NCBI GenBank assembly: GCA_051878085.1
Contig: JBJEJN010000144.1
Span: 1-40,438 of the forward strand
Direction: 5' to 3'
Origin: SFTH01 sp051878085
Lineage (GTDB): Bacteria; Bacillota; Clostridia; Christensenellales; Aristaeellaceae
Length of the DNA: 40,438 bases
Shown: in pieces, positions 14,988 through 22,399 of the stretch
Position numbering within the stretch: position 1 is the first letter of the stretch
Layout of the letters: each line of letters opens with the position of its first letter
The notes under the pieces: model-generated
The model's database searches: none
Seen by the model: only the letters and a program-made list of their open reading frames with translations
Told to the model about the DNA's origin: nothing
Made by a program: the position numbers and the translations under genes

Positions 14988-15770
14988 TTATAGACCCAAT
15001 TTTGCGGCAAAAAGTTCCACCGTGTGGGCAATGCCGCCGTCATCCACGCCGGGGGCGACGTAGTTCGCCTGAGCCTTCACCGCGTCGCTGGCGTTGCCCA
15101 TGGCCACGCCCACGCCCGCATATTTCAGCATGCCCACGTCGTTCTCGCCGTCGCCGAAGGCCATGGTTTCCTCCGCCGCAATGCCCAGCCGGGCGTTGAG
15201 CGCCTGCATGCCGATCTCCTTGCCGCCGCCCCTGGGGAACACGTCGGCGAAGTTCTCGCTCCAGCGCGCCGCAATCAGCCCCGGGGCCCGTGCAACCAAC
15301 TCATCCTCGCAGCCGGGCGCACCGTAGATGTGCATCTGGTAGATCTCCATCTCAAGCGCATCCCGCGCGGGACGCAGCCGCATGGGCGGCATGCCGCCGA
15401 ATTCATCCGACAGCCACACCTGGGCGTTGAAGCGGTTCATGAAGTTCTCGTAGCCGCTGACGAAGCCCAGCGTGAAGTCTCCGCGCTCTGCCCCGTCCAC
15501 GGCGATTTCAAGATCGCTGCGGTCGATGGCCCTGCGCAGCACCGCCTCGCCGTTCAGCGTGCACAGCTGGCCGTTGAGCAGGATCGCGCCGTCGAACAGG
15601 CCGGTATCCAGCAGCGGGGCGGAGGTTCCGCCGTTGCGCCCGGTGCAGAGGATGCAGTGCACGCCCGCGCCGCGCAGCCGCCGCAGCGCAGACAGCGTGT
15701 CCTCCGGCACCGCGTGGGTTCGGAAGCTGACCAGCGTGCCGTCCGCGTCGAAGTATACAGCCTTAATCAT
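14988..15770 (-). CDS. HAD-superfamily (Cof-type, IIB) phosphatase
   Basis: This 260-residue cytoplasmic sugar- or cofactor-phosphate hydrolase has motif I DADGTLVSF (residues 8-16; the nucleophile and acid/base Asp are separated by one residue), motif II around ILCTGRNGG (Thr-Gly-Arg), an inserted C2B cap domain, and motifs III/IV: a Lys in GGGKEIGMQAL, then MAFGDGENDVGML and VGVAMGNA. All catalytic residues are present. Start follows GGGAGATGGAACC. It has its own TTGCGC-17-TAAAAT promoter. The substrate cannot be told from sequence; this family is often promiscuous. Confidence 0.93.
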   Translation of the reverse strand: MIKAVYFDADGTLVSFRTHAVPEDTLSALRRLRGAGVHCILCTGRNGGTSAPLLDTGLFDGAILLNGQLCTLNGEAVLRRAIDRSDLEIAVDGAERGDFTLGFVSGYENFMNRFNAQVWLSDEFGGMPPMRLRPARDALEMEIYQMHIYGAPGCEDELVARAPGLIAARWSENFADVFPRGGGKEIGMQALNARLGIAAEETMAFGDGENDVGMLKYAGVGVAMGNASDAVKAQANYVAPGVDDGGIAHTVELFAAKLGL

Positions 15771-15802
15771 GGTTCCATCTCCCGTAAAAGTAGGTTTCCG
15801 TT

Positions 15803-15831
15803 ATTTTAACACATGCGCGCGAAAAGCGCAA
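15803..15831 (-). promoter_or_regulatory. Promoter for the HAD phosphatase gene
   Basis: On the minus strand, -35 TTGCGC (15826-15831) and -10 TAAAAT (15803-15808) are 17 bp apart. It begins just 5 bp after the stop codon of the upstream exporter gene. Confidence 0.65.
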
Positions 15832-15836
15832 CGCCC

Positions 15837-16289
15837 TCAGCCGTGGGGATGGACGTGGGCGTGCAGGCCGCTGCGAATCAATTGAAACAGGATGGTGGTG
15901 ACGGTGATGCCCGCGGACATGCTGGCGGCGAACAGCAGCGCGTAGCTGCCCCGCGCCCACAGCCCCGGCCAGTCGCCGTGCATCACGCAGTCCATGGCGC
16001 GGTAGAGCGCCGCGCCGGGGATCAGCGGGATCGCCGCCGAGACGAGAAACACCGTGACCGGCGACTTCTGGCAGATCGCCATGACCTCGGCGTAGAGCGT
16101 CAGCGCCACGCTTGCGCAGAAGCCGCAGAGGTAGTCGTTGGATGTGAAGCGCGCAACCAGCAGATAGACCGCCCAGGCCAGCAGTCCGCCCAGCGAGGCG
16201 AAGGCCAGCTTCCTGCCGCGCACGTTGAACAGCAGGGCGAAGCCCAGCGAGCCCGCCCAGGCCGCAATCAGTTGAAGGATGGGATTCAT
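15837..16289 (-). CDS. Threonine/serine exporter, small subunit (ThrE_2, DUF3815)
   Basis: This 150-residue protein with four to five hydrophobic helices (LIAAWAGSLGFALLFNV, LLAWAVYLLVARF, PVTVFLVSAAIPLIPG) corresponds to the C-terminal half of ThrE-type exporters. The SAAIPLIPGAALYRAMD motif is typical. In many Firmicutes ThrE is split in two, and here the larger half lies 11 bp upstream. Together they would export threonine, serine or related small molecules across the cytoplasmic membrane. The ATG at 16289 has GAGGAGG 7 bp before it; an in-frame codon at 16304 would place that site inside the gene. The C-terminal His-rich end (HAHVHPHG) is a small oddity. Confidence 0.88.
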   Translation of the reverse strand: MNPILQLIAAWAGSLGFALLFNVRGRKLAFASLGGLLAWAVYLLVARFTSNDYLCGFCASVALTLYAEVMAICQKSPVTVFLVSAAIPLIPGAALYRAMDCVMHGDWPGLWARGSYALLFAASMSAGITVTTILFQLIRSGLHAHVHPHG

Positions 16290-16300
16290 GGCGCACCTCC

Positions 16301-17080
16301 TCAAAACAGCAGGCCGGCGAGGGTGAAGCCCAGCGCGATCACGATGGCCAGCAGCATGGATTCCAGAAAGCGGATGAGTCCGGTGATGGTGTCGCCGGAG
16401 AACAGGTCGCGCAGGGAGTTGGTGAAGGCGATGCCGGGGATCAGCAGCATGATGTTGCCGATGCCGATCAAATCGGCGTGCACGCCCAGCCCCAGCCGCA
16501 CGCTCAGCTGGGCCAGCAGACCGCCCACGCTGGAGCAGAGCAGCCCGGTGACCAGCGCGTTGTGAGCCTTGCGGCGCAGCGCCGATTCAAACAGCTTCAG
16601 CAGGATGCCGATCAGCGCTGAGGCCACCATGTCGCGCAGGCTGCCGCCGAAGAAGATCGAAAAGGAGCCGGAGATCAGCGCATAGATGAACAGCTGCATG
16701 CCGAAGGAGTAGCGCGGTCCCGCATCGATGCATTCGAGCTCCGCGCGCACGTCCTCCGGGGACAGTCCCTCCGAACAGATGCGCCGGGAGAGCCGGTTCA
16801 GCGCGTCCAGGCGGTTGAGGTCGTAGGCCATGCCCGACACGCGCCGGGTCTGGGTGCACGCGCCGAAGTCCGCGCCGTAGATGGTGGTCACGATGCTGGA
16901 GGTGATGGTGAACACGTCCACGCGCTCCGCACCGTAGGCCGTGCAGATGCGGCGGATGGTGTCCTCCACGCGGTTGACCTCCGCGCCGCTGACCAGCAGC
17001 TCCTCGCCGATGGTCATGGCGCAGTACAGCCGCTCCTCCGCTTCCGTTCGATTCATTTCCCTCACCAGTTTTCCTTCCAT
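16301..17080 (-). CDS. Threonine/serine exporter, large subunit (ThrE, DUF1212)
   Basis: This 259-residue protein has an N-terminal cytoplasmic domain with hydrolase-like conserved sequence (LLVSGAEVNRVEDTIRRI, then DVFTITSSIVTTIYG) followed by about five membrane helices starting at FGMQLFIYALISGSFSIFFGG. The loop LLIPGIAFTNSLRDLFSGDT is a family signature. It pairs with the small subunit encoded 11 bp downstream. Start options are GTG 17086, ATG 17080 (AGGTG just upstream, chosen) and ATG 17056 (GTGAGGGA upstream); the choice changes only the first residues. A TTTACA-17-TATCCT element just upstream may be the promoter. Confidence 0.9.
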   Translation of the reverse strand: MEGKLVREMNRTEAEERLYCAMTIGEELLVSGAEVNRVEDTIRRICTAYGAERVDVFTITSSIVTTIYGADFGACTQTRRVSGMAYDLNRLDALNRLSRRICSEGLSPEDVRAELECIDAGPRYSFGMQLFIYALISGSFSIFFGGSLRDMVASALIGILLKLFESALRRKAHNALVTGLLCSSVGGLLAQLSVRLGLGVHADLIGIGNIMLLIPGIAFTNSLRDLFSGDTITGLIRFLESMLLAIVIALGFTLAGLLF

Positions 17081-17092
17081 ATTCACCTGAAA

Positions 17093-17121
17093 AGGATACC
17101 CAAAACGGGCAGGCTTGTAAA
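17093..17121 (-). promoter_or_regulatory. Possible promoter for the ThrE pair
   Basis: Minus-strand -35 TTTACA (17116-17121) and -10 TATCCT (17093-17098), spacer 17 bp. The start site would fall very near the GTG/ATG choices, which favours the more internal starts. Confidence 0.45.
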
Positions 17122-17192
17122 GCGGGCTTGTGTAATATCCCGCGAAAATCCGATACCCTCAGGACATGAAAAAACCCGGCCATGCGGTCGGG

Positions 17193-17414
17193 TCACTTGT
17201 TCACCTTCATGTTCTGGGTTCTGCCGGTGAGGAAATCCAGGGATACGTTGTAGAGATCCGCCAGCTTGATGAGATGCTCCAGGGGGATGGTGCGCGCGCC
17301 CCTCTCGTACCTCGAATACACGGTCTGCTGAATTCCGAGGTACTGGGCGACGGCGCTCTGCTTCATGTCGGCATCCTCTCGCATATCCCGAAGTCGCTGA
17401 AAATACAGAGCCAT
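17193..17414 (-). CDS. Small XRE-family transcriptional regulator
   Basis: This 73-residue protein is almost entirely one Cro/C1-type helix-turn-helix: RLRDMREDADMKQSAVAQYL forms helices 1-2, GIQQTVYSRYERGARTIP the recognition helix and turn, and LEHLIKLADLYNVSLDFLTG the helix that follows. A few basic residues end the chain. The ATG at 17414 sits next to a GAGGGGGTG ribosome site; a GTG one codon earlier is an alternative. It is divergent from another small XRE gene, so the pair may share the ~100-bp region between them and cross-regulate. No phage or toxin gene accompanies them, so the target genes are unknown. Confidence 0.88.
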   Translation of the reverse strand: MALYFQRLRDMREDADMKQSAVAQYLGIQQTVYSRYERGARTIPLEHLIKLADLYNVSLDFLTGRTQNMKVNK

Positions 17415-17446
17415 CACCCCCTCTGCCGTAGTACTAAAAAGTTCTA

Positions 17447-17476
17447 TTGACAGTATGGCACAGGCGATGGTAAACT
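17447..17476 (+). promoter_or_regulatory. Promoter for the rightward XRE gene
   Basis: A perfect -35 TTGACA (17447-17452) with -10 TAAACT (17471-17476) at 18 bp. One of only a few TTGACA -35 boxes in the window. Confidence 0.55.
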
Positions 17477-17521
17477 AGGAGCATGTAGAACCGTATGGTG
17501 CTTAAATGGCAGGTGAGGATT

Positions 17522-17839
17522 GTGAAAGAGGCCGATGAGCTCTATATTATGGTCGGCAAGCGGGTGCGCCAGCTCCGCCTGCAGCGGTGCCTGACCCAGG
17601 AGCAGCTTGCCGAGCGCGCGGGCATCTCCACCTCATTCCTGGGGCACATCGAGCGCGGAAGCAGAAAGCTGAGTCTGGACAGCTTCTGCCGCATCGCCCG
17701 CGCGCTGGACTGCACCGCCAACGATCTGTTGCCGATGGAGGGCGGGAATGCGCGCCTCTCCGCGCTGGAGCTGCTGCGCTGCGCCGCGATGCTGGCCGAG
17801 TCGGAAGACGCGTCCGGCTTCCCAATCCCGCGAATGTAG
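17522..17839 (+). CDS. XRE-family transcriptional regulator
   Basis: This is a 105-residue helix-turn-helix protein. The DNA-binding part is VGKRVRQLRLQRCLTQEQLA, ERAGISTSFLGHIERGSRKL and SLDSFCRIARALDCTANDLL. The C-terminal tail (ARLSALELLRCAAMLAESED) is probably a dimerisation helix. The GTG at 17522 was chosen because AGGTGAGG lies 4 bp upstream; an ATG at 17495 would add nine residues but has no ribosome site. Divergent from the smaller XRE gene and followed at once by an interspersed repeat. Its targets are unknown. Confidence 0.87.
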   Translation: MKEADELYIMVGKRVRQLRLQRCLTQEQLAERAGISTSFLGHIERGSRKLSLDSFCRIARALDCTANDLLPMEGGNARLSALELLRCAAMLAESEDASGFPIPRM

Positions 17840-17852
17840 AATCCCTTCCTTC

Positions 17853-18086
17853 TGACAAGCTGAACTCCCTTGTGCAAATTGTGCAGTCGCGTCTCCAAAG
17901 GAGCTGCTCCGCCGCCTCCCCAGGCTCCCTTGTGTAAAGGGAGCTGTCAGCGATAGCAGTCGCAACCCGCGAAGCGGGTTGCGACCAGTGCATAAAGCTG
18001 ACTGAGGGATTGTCTGCGCATGCATGGAACGATACAATCCCTCCGGCACGGCTGCGCCGTCCCACCTCCCTTTACACAAGGGAGGC
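17853..18086. repeat. Interspersed palindromic repeat, copy B (full-length, MITE-like)
   Basis: A 234-bp non-coding element. Its left end (17853-18012) matches copy A at 12566; its right end (18035-18086) is a related unit in inverse orientation. The two self-complementary cores face each other: GGCTCCCTTGTGTAAAGGGA (from 17923) and CCCTTTACACAAGGGAGGC (ending 18086). Inside the GTCAGC...GCTGAC stem, where copy A has a GAA loop, copy B carries about 40 extra bases with a perfect 12-bp hairpin GTCGCAACCCGC / GCGGGTTGCGAC (17959-17985). No open reading frame, hence a non-autonomous repeat. Confidence 0.85.
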
Positions 18087-18137
18087 AAAAAGGTCTGCGG
18101 CACTCTCGCGCTCTCCTGGGGTTTTCGACAGAATAAT

Positions 18138-18165
18138 GGGCCGGAGGAAAAGCTTCCTCCGGCCC
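18138..18165 (-). terminator. Terminator after the sortase gene
   Basis: A perfect 12-bp stem, GGGCCGGAGGAA / TTCCTCCGGCCC, with a 4-base loop, 21 bp past the leftward sortase stop. The trailing sequence is ATTATTCTG. Confidence 0.75.
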
Positions 18166-18185
18166 TCAAATCATATGTATCCGTC

Positions 18186-18917
18186 TTACCTGGACTTGGC
18201 CTGCTGAAGCAGCGCCGACATCTGCTCGGGGGTCTCGTCCTCGCGCAGCTTGCGGCACATGATGATGAAGCGGCCGTTGTCCATGGAGTAGCTGCAGGTG
18301 ACCAGGCTCAGCAGCTGGTCATCCTCGTTCACGTCCACCGGGATGTTGAACAGGGAGCGGCTCTGCACGTCCTCCAGGAAGGCGTCGAAGGGCTGTTCGT
18401 CGCTGAAGTTGAGGCGGAGCAGCCTGAAGTAGTCGGGATTATCCTTGGTCATGGACGCGTCGAACAGCGCGAAGGGCACGTACTGCGCGTCGCCATAGAT
18501 GGTGTTGAACTGGATGCAGGTGGTGGCACGCAGGAAGCCCACGTTGCGATAGTTGTTCAGGGAGCCGAACATGGAGCCGTCCTTCATGTTGTGGCCGTAG
18601 ATGATGATGTGATCGTCCTGGGGCCAGAGGGTGTTGCGGCTGTCCACGAACAGCGTGCCGGCCACGCTCTCGTTGCCGTCAAAGTCGTGATCCATGTAGA
18701 AGCTGTTGTCCCACTGCACCACCGGCAGGGCGATATCGGGATCCATCTCCAGCCAGCCCACCACATGCGGATTCTGCGCATACAGCTCCGCGAAGGATTC
18801 CTGCATCGGAGGCAGGGTCGCCTCCGCCACGGGCTCCGCCAGCGCGCAGCCGGTCAGCAGGGCCAGGGTCAGCAGCACGGCTGCCCAGCGGTGGAAGATG
18901 TTTGCATTGCGGTTCAT
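18186..18917 (-). CDS. Class B sortase
   Basis: This 243-residue extracytoplasmic transpeptidase covalently anchors proteins to the cell wall or assembles surface polymers. The catalytic triad is visible: His109 in IIIYGHNM, Cys208 in LVTCSYSM and Arg216 in GRFIIM. The TLFVDSRNT region near residue 90 and the long insert after the His are class B features. The N-terminus has a hydrophobic segment ending LTGCALAEP, which can be read as a lipobox (Cys24) or as a signal-peptidase I site (ALA|EP); most class B sortases instead keep a membrane anchor. It follows the MBG-repeat protein gene by 63 bp, its probable partner, although that protein lacks a recognisable NPQTN/LPxTG-type signal. GGAGG lies 10 bp upstream. 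Confidence 0.94.
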   Translation of the reverse strand: MNRNANIFHRWAAVLLTLALLTGCALAEPVAEATLPPMQESFAELYAQNPHVVGWLEMDPDIALPVVQWDNSFYMDHDFDGNESVAGTLFVDSRNTLWPQDDHIIIYGHNMKDGSMFGSLNNYRNVGFLRATTCIQFNTIYGDAQYVPFALFDASMTKDNPDYFRLLRLNFSDEQPFDAFLEDVQSRSLFNIPVDVNEDDQLLSLVTCSYSMDNGRFIIMCRKLREDETPEQMSALLQQAKSR

Positions 18918-18980
18918 GTTGTAAGTACCTCCGTCGTAATATTGGATATGTTAAGGGTTTTCTCCGCATGGAGCGGGGAA

Positions 18981-20729
18981 TCAGCGATACAGATCGCCGC
19001 CCAGCGGAACCTGGGTATCGTCGAGCACGTCGGTCACGCGCAGCCTGCCGCTGACGTAGCGGATGTCGTAGTTTGCCGTCACGTCCGCGCCGTCCTCGTC
19101 CACGATCACTGCGCCGCCGGGCAGGTTCTCCGACCAACCAACCTCCGTGCGGCTGCCGGAGACGCGCACGCTGCGCAGACTGTGTCCCTCCAGCAGCGAG
19201 CCGTGGGTCAGCGCCCAGTCGTCGCAGACCAGCGCCGTGCCGTCGTACTCGCGGGTGCGGGAGGCTGCGGTGATTTCGATCTCGATGGGCCGCACGCTGA
19301 GCGTGCCGCTGCGCAGGGCCACGTCGTATTCCTCGGTCACGTCGCGCCCGTCGCGGGTGATGGTCACGCTTTCGATGGCGTTCTCCGCGCTTCCGGCCCG
19401 GGTGATGCTGCCGCGCACCTGCGCGTGAAGCTCGTCGCCCTCCAGCAGGCCGTTGCAAGTGAAGCCGCCGTCGCTGAGGGGCGCGCCGTCGTAATCCTTC
19501 GCGGCGCTGTTGGCAATCATGATCAGCGGCAGGCGCTCGGTCACGCCCAGCGTGCCGGAGCAGTAGCTGATCGCATAGTTCGCGGTCACGTCCGCGCCGC
19601 TTTCGTCCACGATCACCGCGTCCGAGGGCGTGTTCGGGCAGGTGCCCAGCTCCGTCTGGGAGCCGGTCAGCTGAATTGAGGCCACGCTGTGTCCCTCCGC
19701 CAGGGAGCCTTCGCTCAGCGCCCACTGGCCGCAGGTCAGGGGCGTGCCGTCGCGGCGCTTGTAGTCGGAACCGGCGGTGATCTCCAGCGGCGCGGGCAGC
19801 ACCGTGAGGGTGCCCGCTTCCAGCGTGACGGCGTACTCGCCGTTCTGGGTCACATCCTGCCCGTCGCGGAGGATGGCGACCTGGGAGAAGCGGTTCTCCG
19901 CCGTGCCCACGTCGGTGATGCCGCCGTCCAGCAGCACGCACAGCGCGTCCGTCCCGGCCAGCTTGCCCGTGAGCAGAACCTCGTTGCAGCTCAGCTCCGT
20001 GCCGTCGTAGATTTTCTCCGCGCTCTGGGAGGTCAGCTTCAGCTCGCGGCTGTAGTAAAGCACGATTTCGTTGCGGCTCTCGTCCGCGCTGACGACGAGC
20101 TCCGGCTCCCCGGCCCGCAGGAAGGCGTAGCCGGGAACCTCGGCGGGCGCGTCCCAGCGCAGGACTTCGCCGACCATGGCGCTTCCGTGTGCATCCTCAT
20201 AGATCTCAGCGTCCGGGTCGCCCAGCCAGCGATGGCGCACGGTGTAGTTCGCCTCCCGGCGCACGCGCAGGTAGACGGCGCTGAAGGACAGATCCTGCCG
20301 CACGTCCGACAGGCTCCCTATGCCGGAGGACTTCCAGACGGAATCCGAGGGCGCGTACTCCGCGCCGTTTACGATGAGGGAACCGGGCAGCGCCGGGGCA
20401 TCGACATCCGTTCCAGACGCGAGGTTCTCCAGCACGATGGGATAGGTGCCGCCGGAATACTCCGTCAGGGACGCGCCGTCCGCCTCGCCGTAGTAGATGT
20501 GGAATTCCACGCGAATGCCGGGAACCACAGTTTCCGCGCCGGGAACCTCCGGCGCATCCGCAGTGGCGGCAGGCTCCGCCGTTTCGGGCTCTTCGGGCAG
20601 AGCGTCCGCTTGCAGGATCGTGGCATACGCCGCGCCCTCGCCGTCGGCTCCGGTCTCCGCCAGCGCGCCCGCCGCCAGCAGAACCAGCAGCGCCAGCAGG
20701 GCGGAGATCCATTTTAAATGATATTTCAT
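18981..20729 (-). CDS. Secreted MBG/MucBP-like repeat protein
   Basis: This 582-residue predicted surface or secreted protein has a signal peptide at residues 1-24 (MKYHLKWISALLALL...GALAET). A Pro/Ala/Glu-rich linker (40-70), an unrecognised beta-rich domain (70-160) and a MucBP-like segment (160-229, NYTVRHRWLGDPDAEIYED) follow. Four MBG-type Ig-like modules then occupy 230-311, 313-398, 401-481 and 482-567, each with a YDGT-like start and DVT..Y.....SGTL.V end. Modules 1/3 and 2/4 are most alike, an A-B-A-B duplication. It ends DDTQVPLGGDLYR with no membrane helix or LPxTG motif. The ATG at 20729 has GGAG 8 bp upstream. First gene of a probable operon with the sortase; adhesion or matrix function is inferred only. 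Confidence 0.85.
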   Translation of the reverse strand: MKYHLKWISALLALLVLLAAGALAETGADGEGAAYATILQADALPEEPETAEPAATADAPEVPGAETVVPGIRVEFHIYYGEADGASLTEYSGGTYPIVLENLASGTDVDAPALPGSLIVNGAEYAPSDSVWKSSGIGSLSDVRQDLSFSAVYLRVRREANYTVRHRWLGDPDAEIYEDAHGSAMVGEVLRWDAPAEVPGYAFLRAGEPELVVSADESRNEIVLYYSRELKLTSQSAEKIYDGTELSCNEVLLTGKLAGTDALCVLLDGGITDVGTAENRFSQVAILRDGQDVTQNGEYAVTLEAGTLTVLPAPLEITAGSDYKRRDGTPLTCGQWALSEGSLAEGHSVASIQLTGSQTELGTCPNTPSDAVIVDESGADVTANYAISYCSGTLGVTERLPLIMIANSAAKDYDGAPLSDGGFTCNGLLEGDELHAQVRGSITRAGSAENAIESVTITRDGRDVTEEYDVALRSGTLSVRPIEIEITAASRTREYDGTALVCDDWALTHGSLLEGHSLRSVRVSGSRTEVGWSENLPGGAVIVDEDGADVTANYDIRYVSGRLRVTDVLDDTQVPLGGDLYR

Positions 20730-20925
20730 TGCCTTGCTCCTATAATATGTACGATCCGTCTCCAAATCTGTGCCGCGCAGCCCTTCGGCGCACGTGCAGA
20801 ATACACCCAATCATACAATAGAATTATAACACATGATACAGATACAAAAAACACTTCTCCGGCGAAAAATACGGGGGATTTCGTGAAGATTGTGTGTCAC
20901 AGCCCCTACAATGCCAATTTTTGGC

Positions 20926-20956
20926 AAAAAAGAGGCCCGCTTCCGTGAAGCAGGCC
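20926..20956 (-). terminator. Terminator after the L,D-transpeptidase gene
   Basis: On the minus strand, GGCCTGCTTC-ACG-GAAGCGGGCC forms a 10-bp stem with one G-T pair, followed by TCTTTTTTG. Confidence 0.9.
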
Positions 20957-20970
20957 CCGATTCGCTGTAT

Positions 20971-21642
20971 TCAGTTTCCCGGCATGGGCGTGGGCGTGAC
21001 CTCCGCCACGACCCCCTCGATCCTCTGCTGCGTCACCATGGACTGCACCGCCGCGGCAAGTCCCCCGGCACCCTGGGCGAAGTCGGCGTAGCTGGCCCAT
21101 TCGCCGCCCTCGGCATAGCTGTGCAGCAGCAGCAGCCCCCGCAGGCCCTCGTCCACCTCCCAGCTGTGGTAGATGTGGCAGGGCGTGCCGTTGGGGCAGT
21201 TCTTCGCGATCCACTCCGCATCCTCCGGGCGCAGGCGGATGCAGCCGTGGGAGGCGGGCGTGCCCAGCAGCGCAGCAGCCTCGGTATCCAGCGTGGCCTC
21301 GTCCTTTTCGGCGTAGGGCAGGGAATGGAACAGGTAGCCGCCGATGATGCGCGTCACATACTGTACGTAGCAGTCGTAGGTCGGGATGGCGTACCACTTG
21401 GTGCGCTCGGCGGAGTTGCGCTGGTTGAGGGTGAAGCGGCCCACGGGCGTGCACTCGTTTTCGCCGGTGGAGCAGATCATCTGCCGCACAATGCCGCCCT
21501 CGCTCATGTCCTCCGCGCGGTAGACCGTGACGATCTGGTTGGTGACGTCCACCTCGATGGCGTAGGGCGAGGCCGCCAGCGCGCAGCCTGAGAGCAGCGC
21601 GATCAGCAGGACAAGGCATAGCATTCGACGCAGCTTTCGCAT
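20971..21642 (-). CDS. L,D-transpeptidase (YkuD domain)
   Basis: This 223-residue exported enzyme forms or edits 3-3 peptidoglycan crosslinks, or attaches proteins to peptidoglycan. The YkuD core spans about residues 27-160: IEVDVTNQIVTVYRAEDM strand, TPVGRFTL motif, GGYLFHS with the conserved His106, and catalytic SHGCIR (131-136, nucleophile Cys134). All catalytic residues are present. The N-terminus is a signal with LLSGCALA, which fits a lipobox with Cys20. The C-terminal ~60 residues (LRGLLLLHSYAEGGEW onward) are outside the known domain. The ATG at 21642 has GGGAGGGATTTG before it. A strong TTGACA-18-TATACT promoter lies just upstream. Confidence 0.93.
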   Translation of the reverse strand: MRKLRRMLCLVLLIALLSGCALAASPYAIEVDVTNQIVTVYRAEDMSEGGIVRQMICSTGENECTPVGRFTLNQRNSAERTKWYAIPTYDCYVQYVTRIIGGYLFHSLPYAEKDEATLDTEAAALLGTPASHGCIRLRPEDAEWIAKNCPNGTPCHIYHSWEVDEGLRGLLLLHSYAEGGEWASYADFAQGAGGLAAAVQSMVTQQRIEGVVAEVTPTPMPGN

Positions 21643-21669
21643 CAAATCCCTCCCTTCGCGCTTTTTTGC

Positions 21670-21699
21670 AGTATAGCATGCGCCCGGGAGGGGTGTCAA
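21670..21699 (-). promoter_or_regulatory. Promoter for the L,D-transpeptidase gene
   Basis: Minus-strand -35 TTGACA (21694-21699) and -10 TATACT (21670-21675) with an 18-bp spacer. The -35 begins one base after the stop codon of the upstream XRE gene, so the transpeptidase is probably transcribed independently of it. Confidence 0.8.
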
Positions 21700-21700
21700 G

Positions 21701-22285
21701 TCAGATCAGCTGGTACAGCAGGCCGTCCTCCGGCGCGTACCAGATCAGCATGCCGTGGCCCCGGCGCAGGATGCGGATTTCCAGGTTCCACTCGGGGTAG
21801 AGCCGGTGCAGCTCCAGCCGTCCGCCGCACGCATAGGCCACAAAGGGAATGTAGTTGTCCTTCTCCATGGGATGCGCGGAGGTGACGAACCACTCGTCCT
21901 CCACCGCCTCCACCGTAAGTTTCTGCTCCGGCGCGGCCTTCGCCGGCTCCATTGATTTGAGCCGCCGCCCGCAGCAGCTGATCTCCGCGCCGCCGGTGGA
22001 CACGGTGAAGCCGCCGCAGACCGGGCAGACGCAGTATTTTGCCTTCTTCATGTTTCCTCCATCCATTTCGTTGGGCGCAAGATCCCCCGCCAGCATGCGG
22101 GTCAGCTCCACGCCCAGAATTTCCGAGAGCTCGCCCAGCAGCGTCACGTCCGGACAGCCCTGGCCGCGCTCCCACTTGCTCACCGTCTTGTCGCTCAGGT
22201 TCAGCCTGTCCGCCAGCTGGCGCTGGGTCAGGCCCTGCTCCAGCCGCAGCCTGCGAATCAGTGCGCCCACCTTGCCGCAATCCAT
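21701..22285 (-). CDS. XRE regulator fused to zinc ribbon and degenerate superoxide-reductase-like domain
   Basis: This 194-residue protein has three parts. Residues 7-62 form an XRE helix-turn-helix (IRRLRLEQGLTQRQLADRLN, then SDKTVSKWERGQGCPD). Residues 84-107 form a small Cys-rich knuckle (C85, C87, C90, C104, C105). Residues 120-194 resemble the desulfoferrodoxin/superoxide reductase C-terminal domain: VEDEWFVTSAHPMEKDNYIPFVAYACGG, then LYPEWN and HGMLIWYAPEDGLLY. Iron ligands expected there are largely missing: the usual HPM...HYI second His is Asn144, and the YCN.HGLW Cys/His pair is replaced. It is therefore probably a sensor or structural domain, not an enzyme. The start at 22285 was chosen from the GAGG site and because its promoter overlaps longer starts. 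Confidence 0.85.
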   Translation of the reverse strand: MDCGKVGALIRRLRLEQGLTQRQLADRLNLSDKTVSKWERGQGCPDVTLLGELSEILGVELTRMLAGDLAPNEMDGGNMKKAKYCVCPVCGGFTVSTGGAEISCCGRRLKSMEPAKAAPEQKLTVEAVEDEWFVTSAHPMEKDNYIPFVAYACGGRLELHRLYPEWNLEIRILRRGHGMLIWYAPEDGLLYQLI

Positions 22286-22304
22286 GTCCATCACCTCGCT
22301 CTCC

Positions 22305-22333
22305 ATTGTAGCGCATGCGCGGCGGTCTGTAAA
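22305..22333 (-). promoter_or_regulatory. Promoter for the XRE/SOR-like gene
   Basis: Minus-strand -35 TTTACA (22328-22333) and -10 TACAAT (22305-22310), spacer 17 bp. The start site would be only about 10 bases before the chosen ATG. Confidence 0.6.
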
Positions 22334-22356
22334 TCCACGCTCCGTAGACATGGGAA

Positions 22357-22393
22357 GGCCGCACGGCTTCCATCTTCAGAAAACCATGCGGCC
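22357..22393 (-). terminator. Hairpin after the helical repeat gene
   Basis: Arms GGCCGCA (22357-22363) and TGCGGCC (22387-22393) lie right after the leftward gene's stop. No T-run follows, so it is a weak terminator candidate. Confidence 0.5.
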
Positions 22394-22399
22394 CTGCGA

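Noticed and set aside
13621..15063. A 480-codon plus-strand frame opposite the patatin gene
   Set aside because: The minus-strand frame contains all patatin catalytic motifs; the plus frame has none.
17193..17839. Divergent XRE pair as a phage remnant or toxin-antitoxin locus
   Set aside because: No integrase, phage gene or toxin-like partner lies next to either gene.
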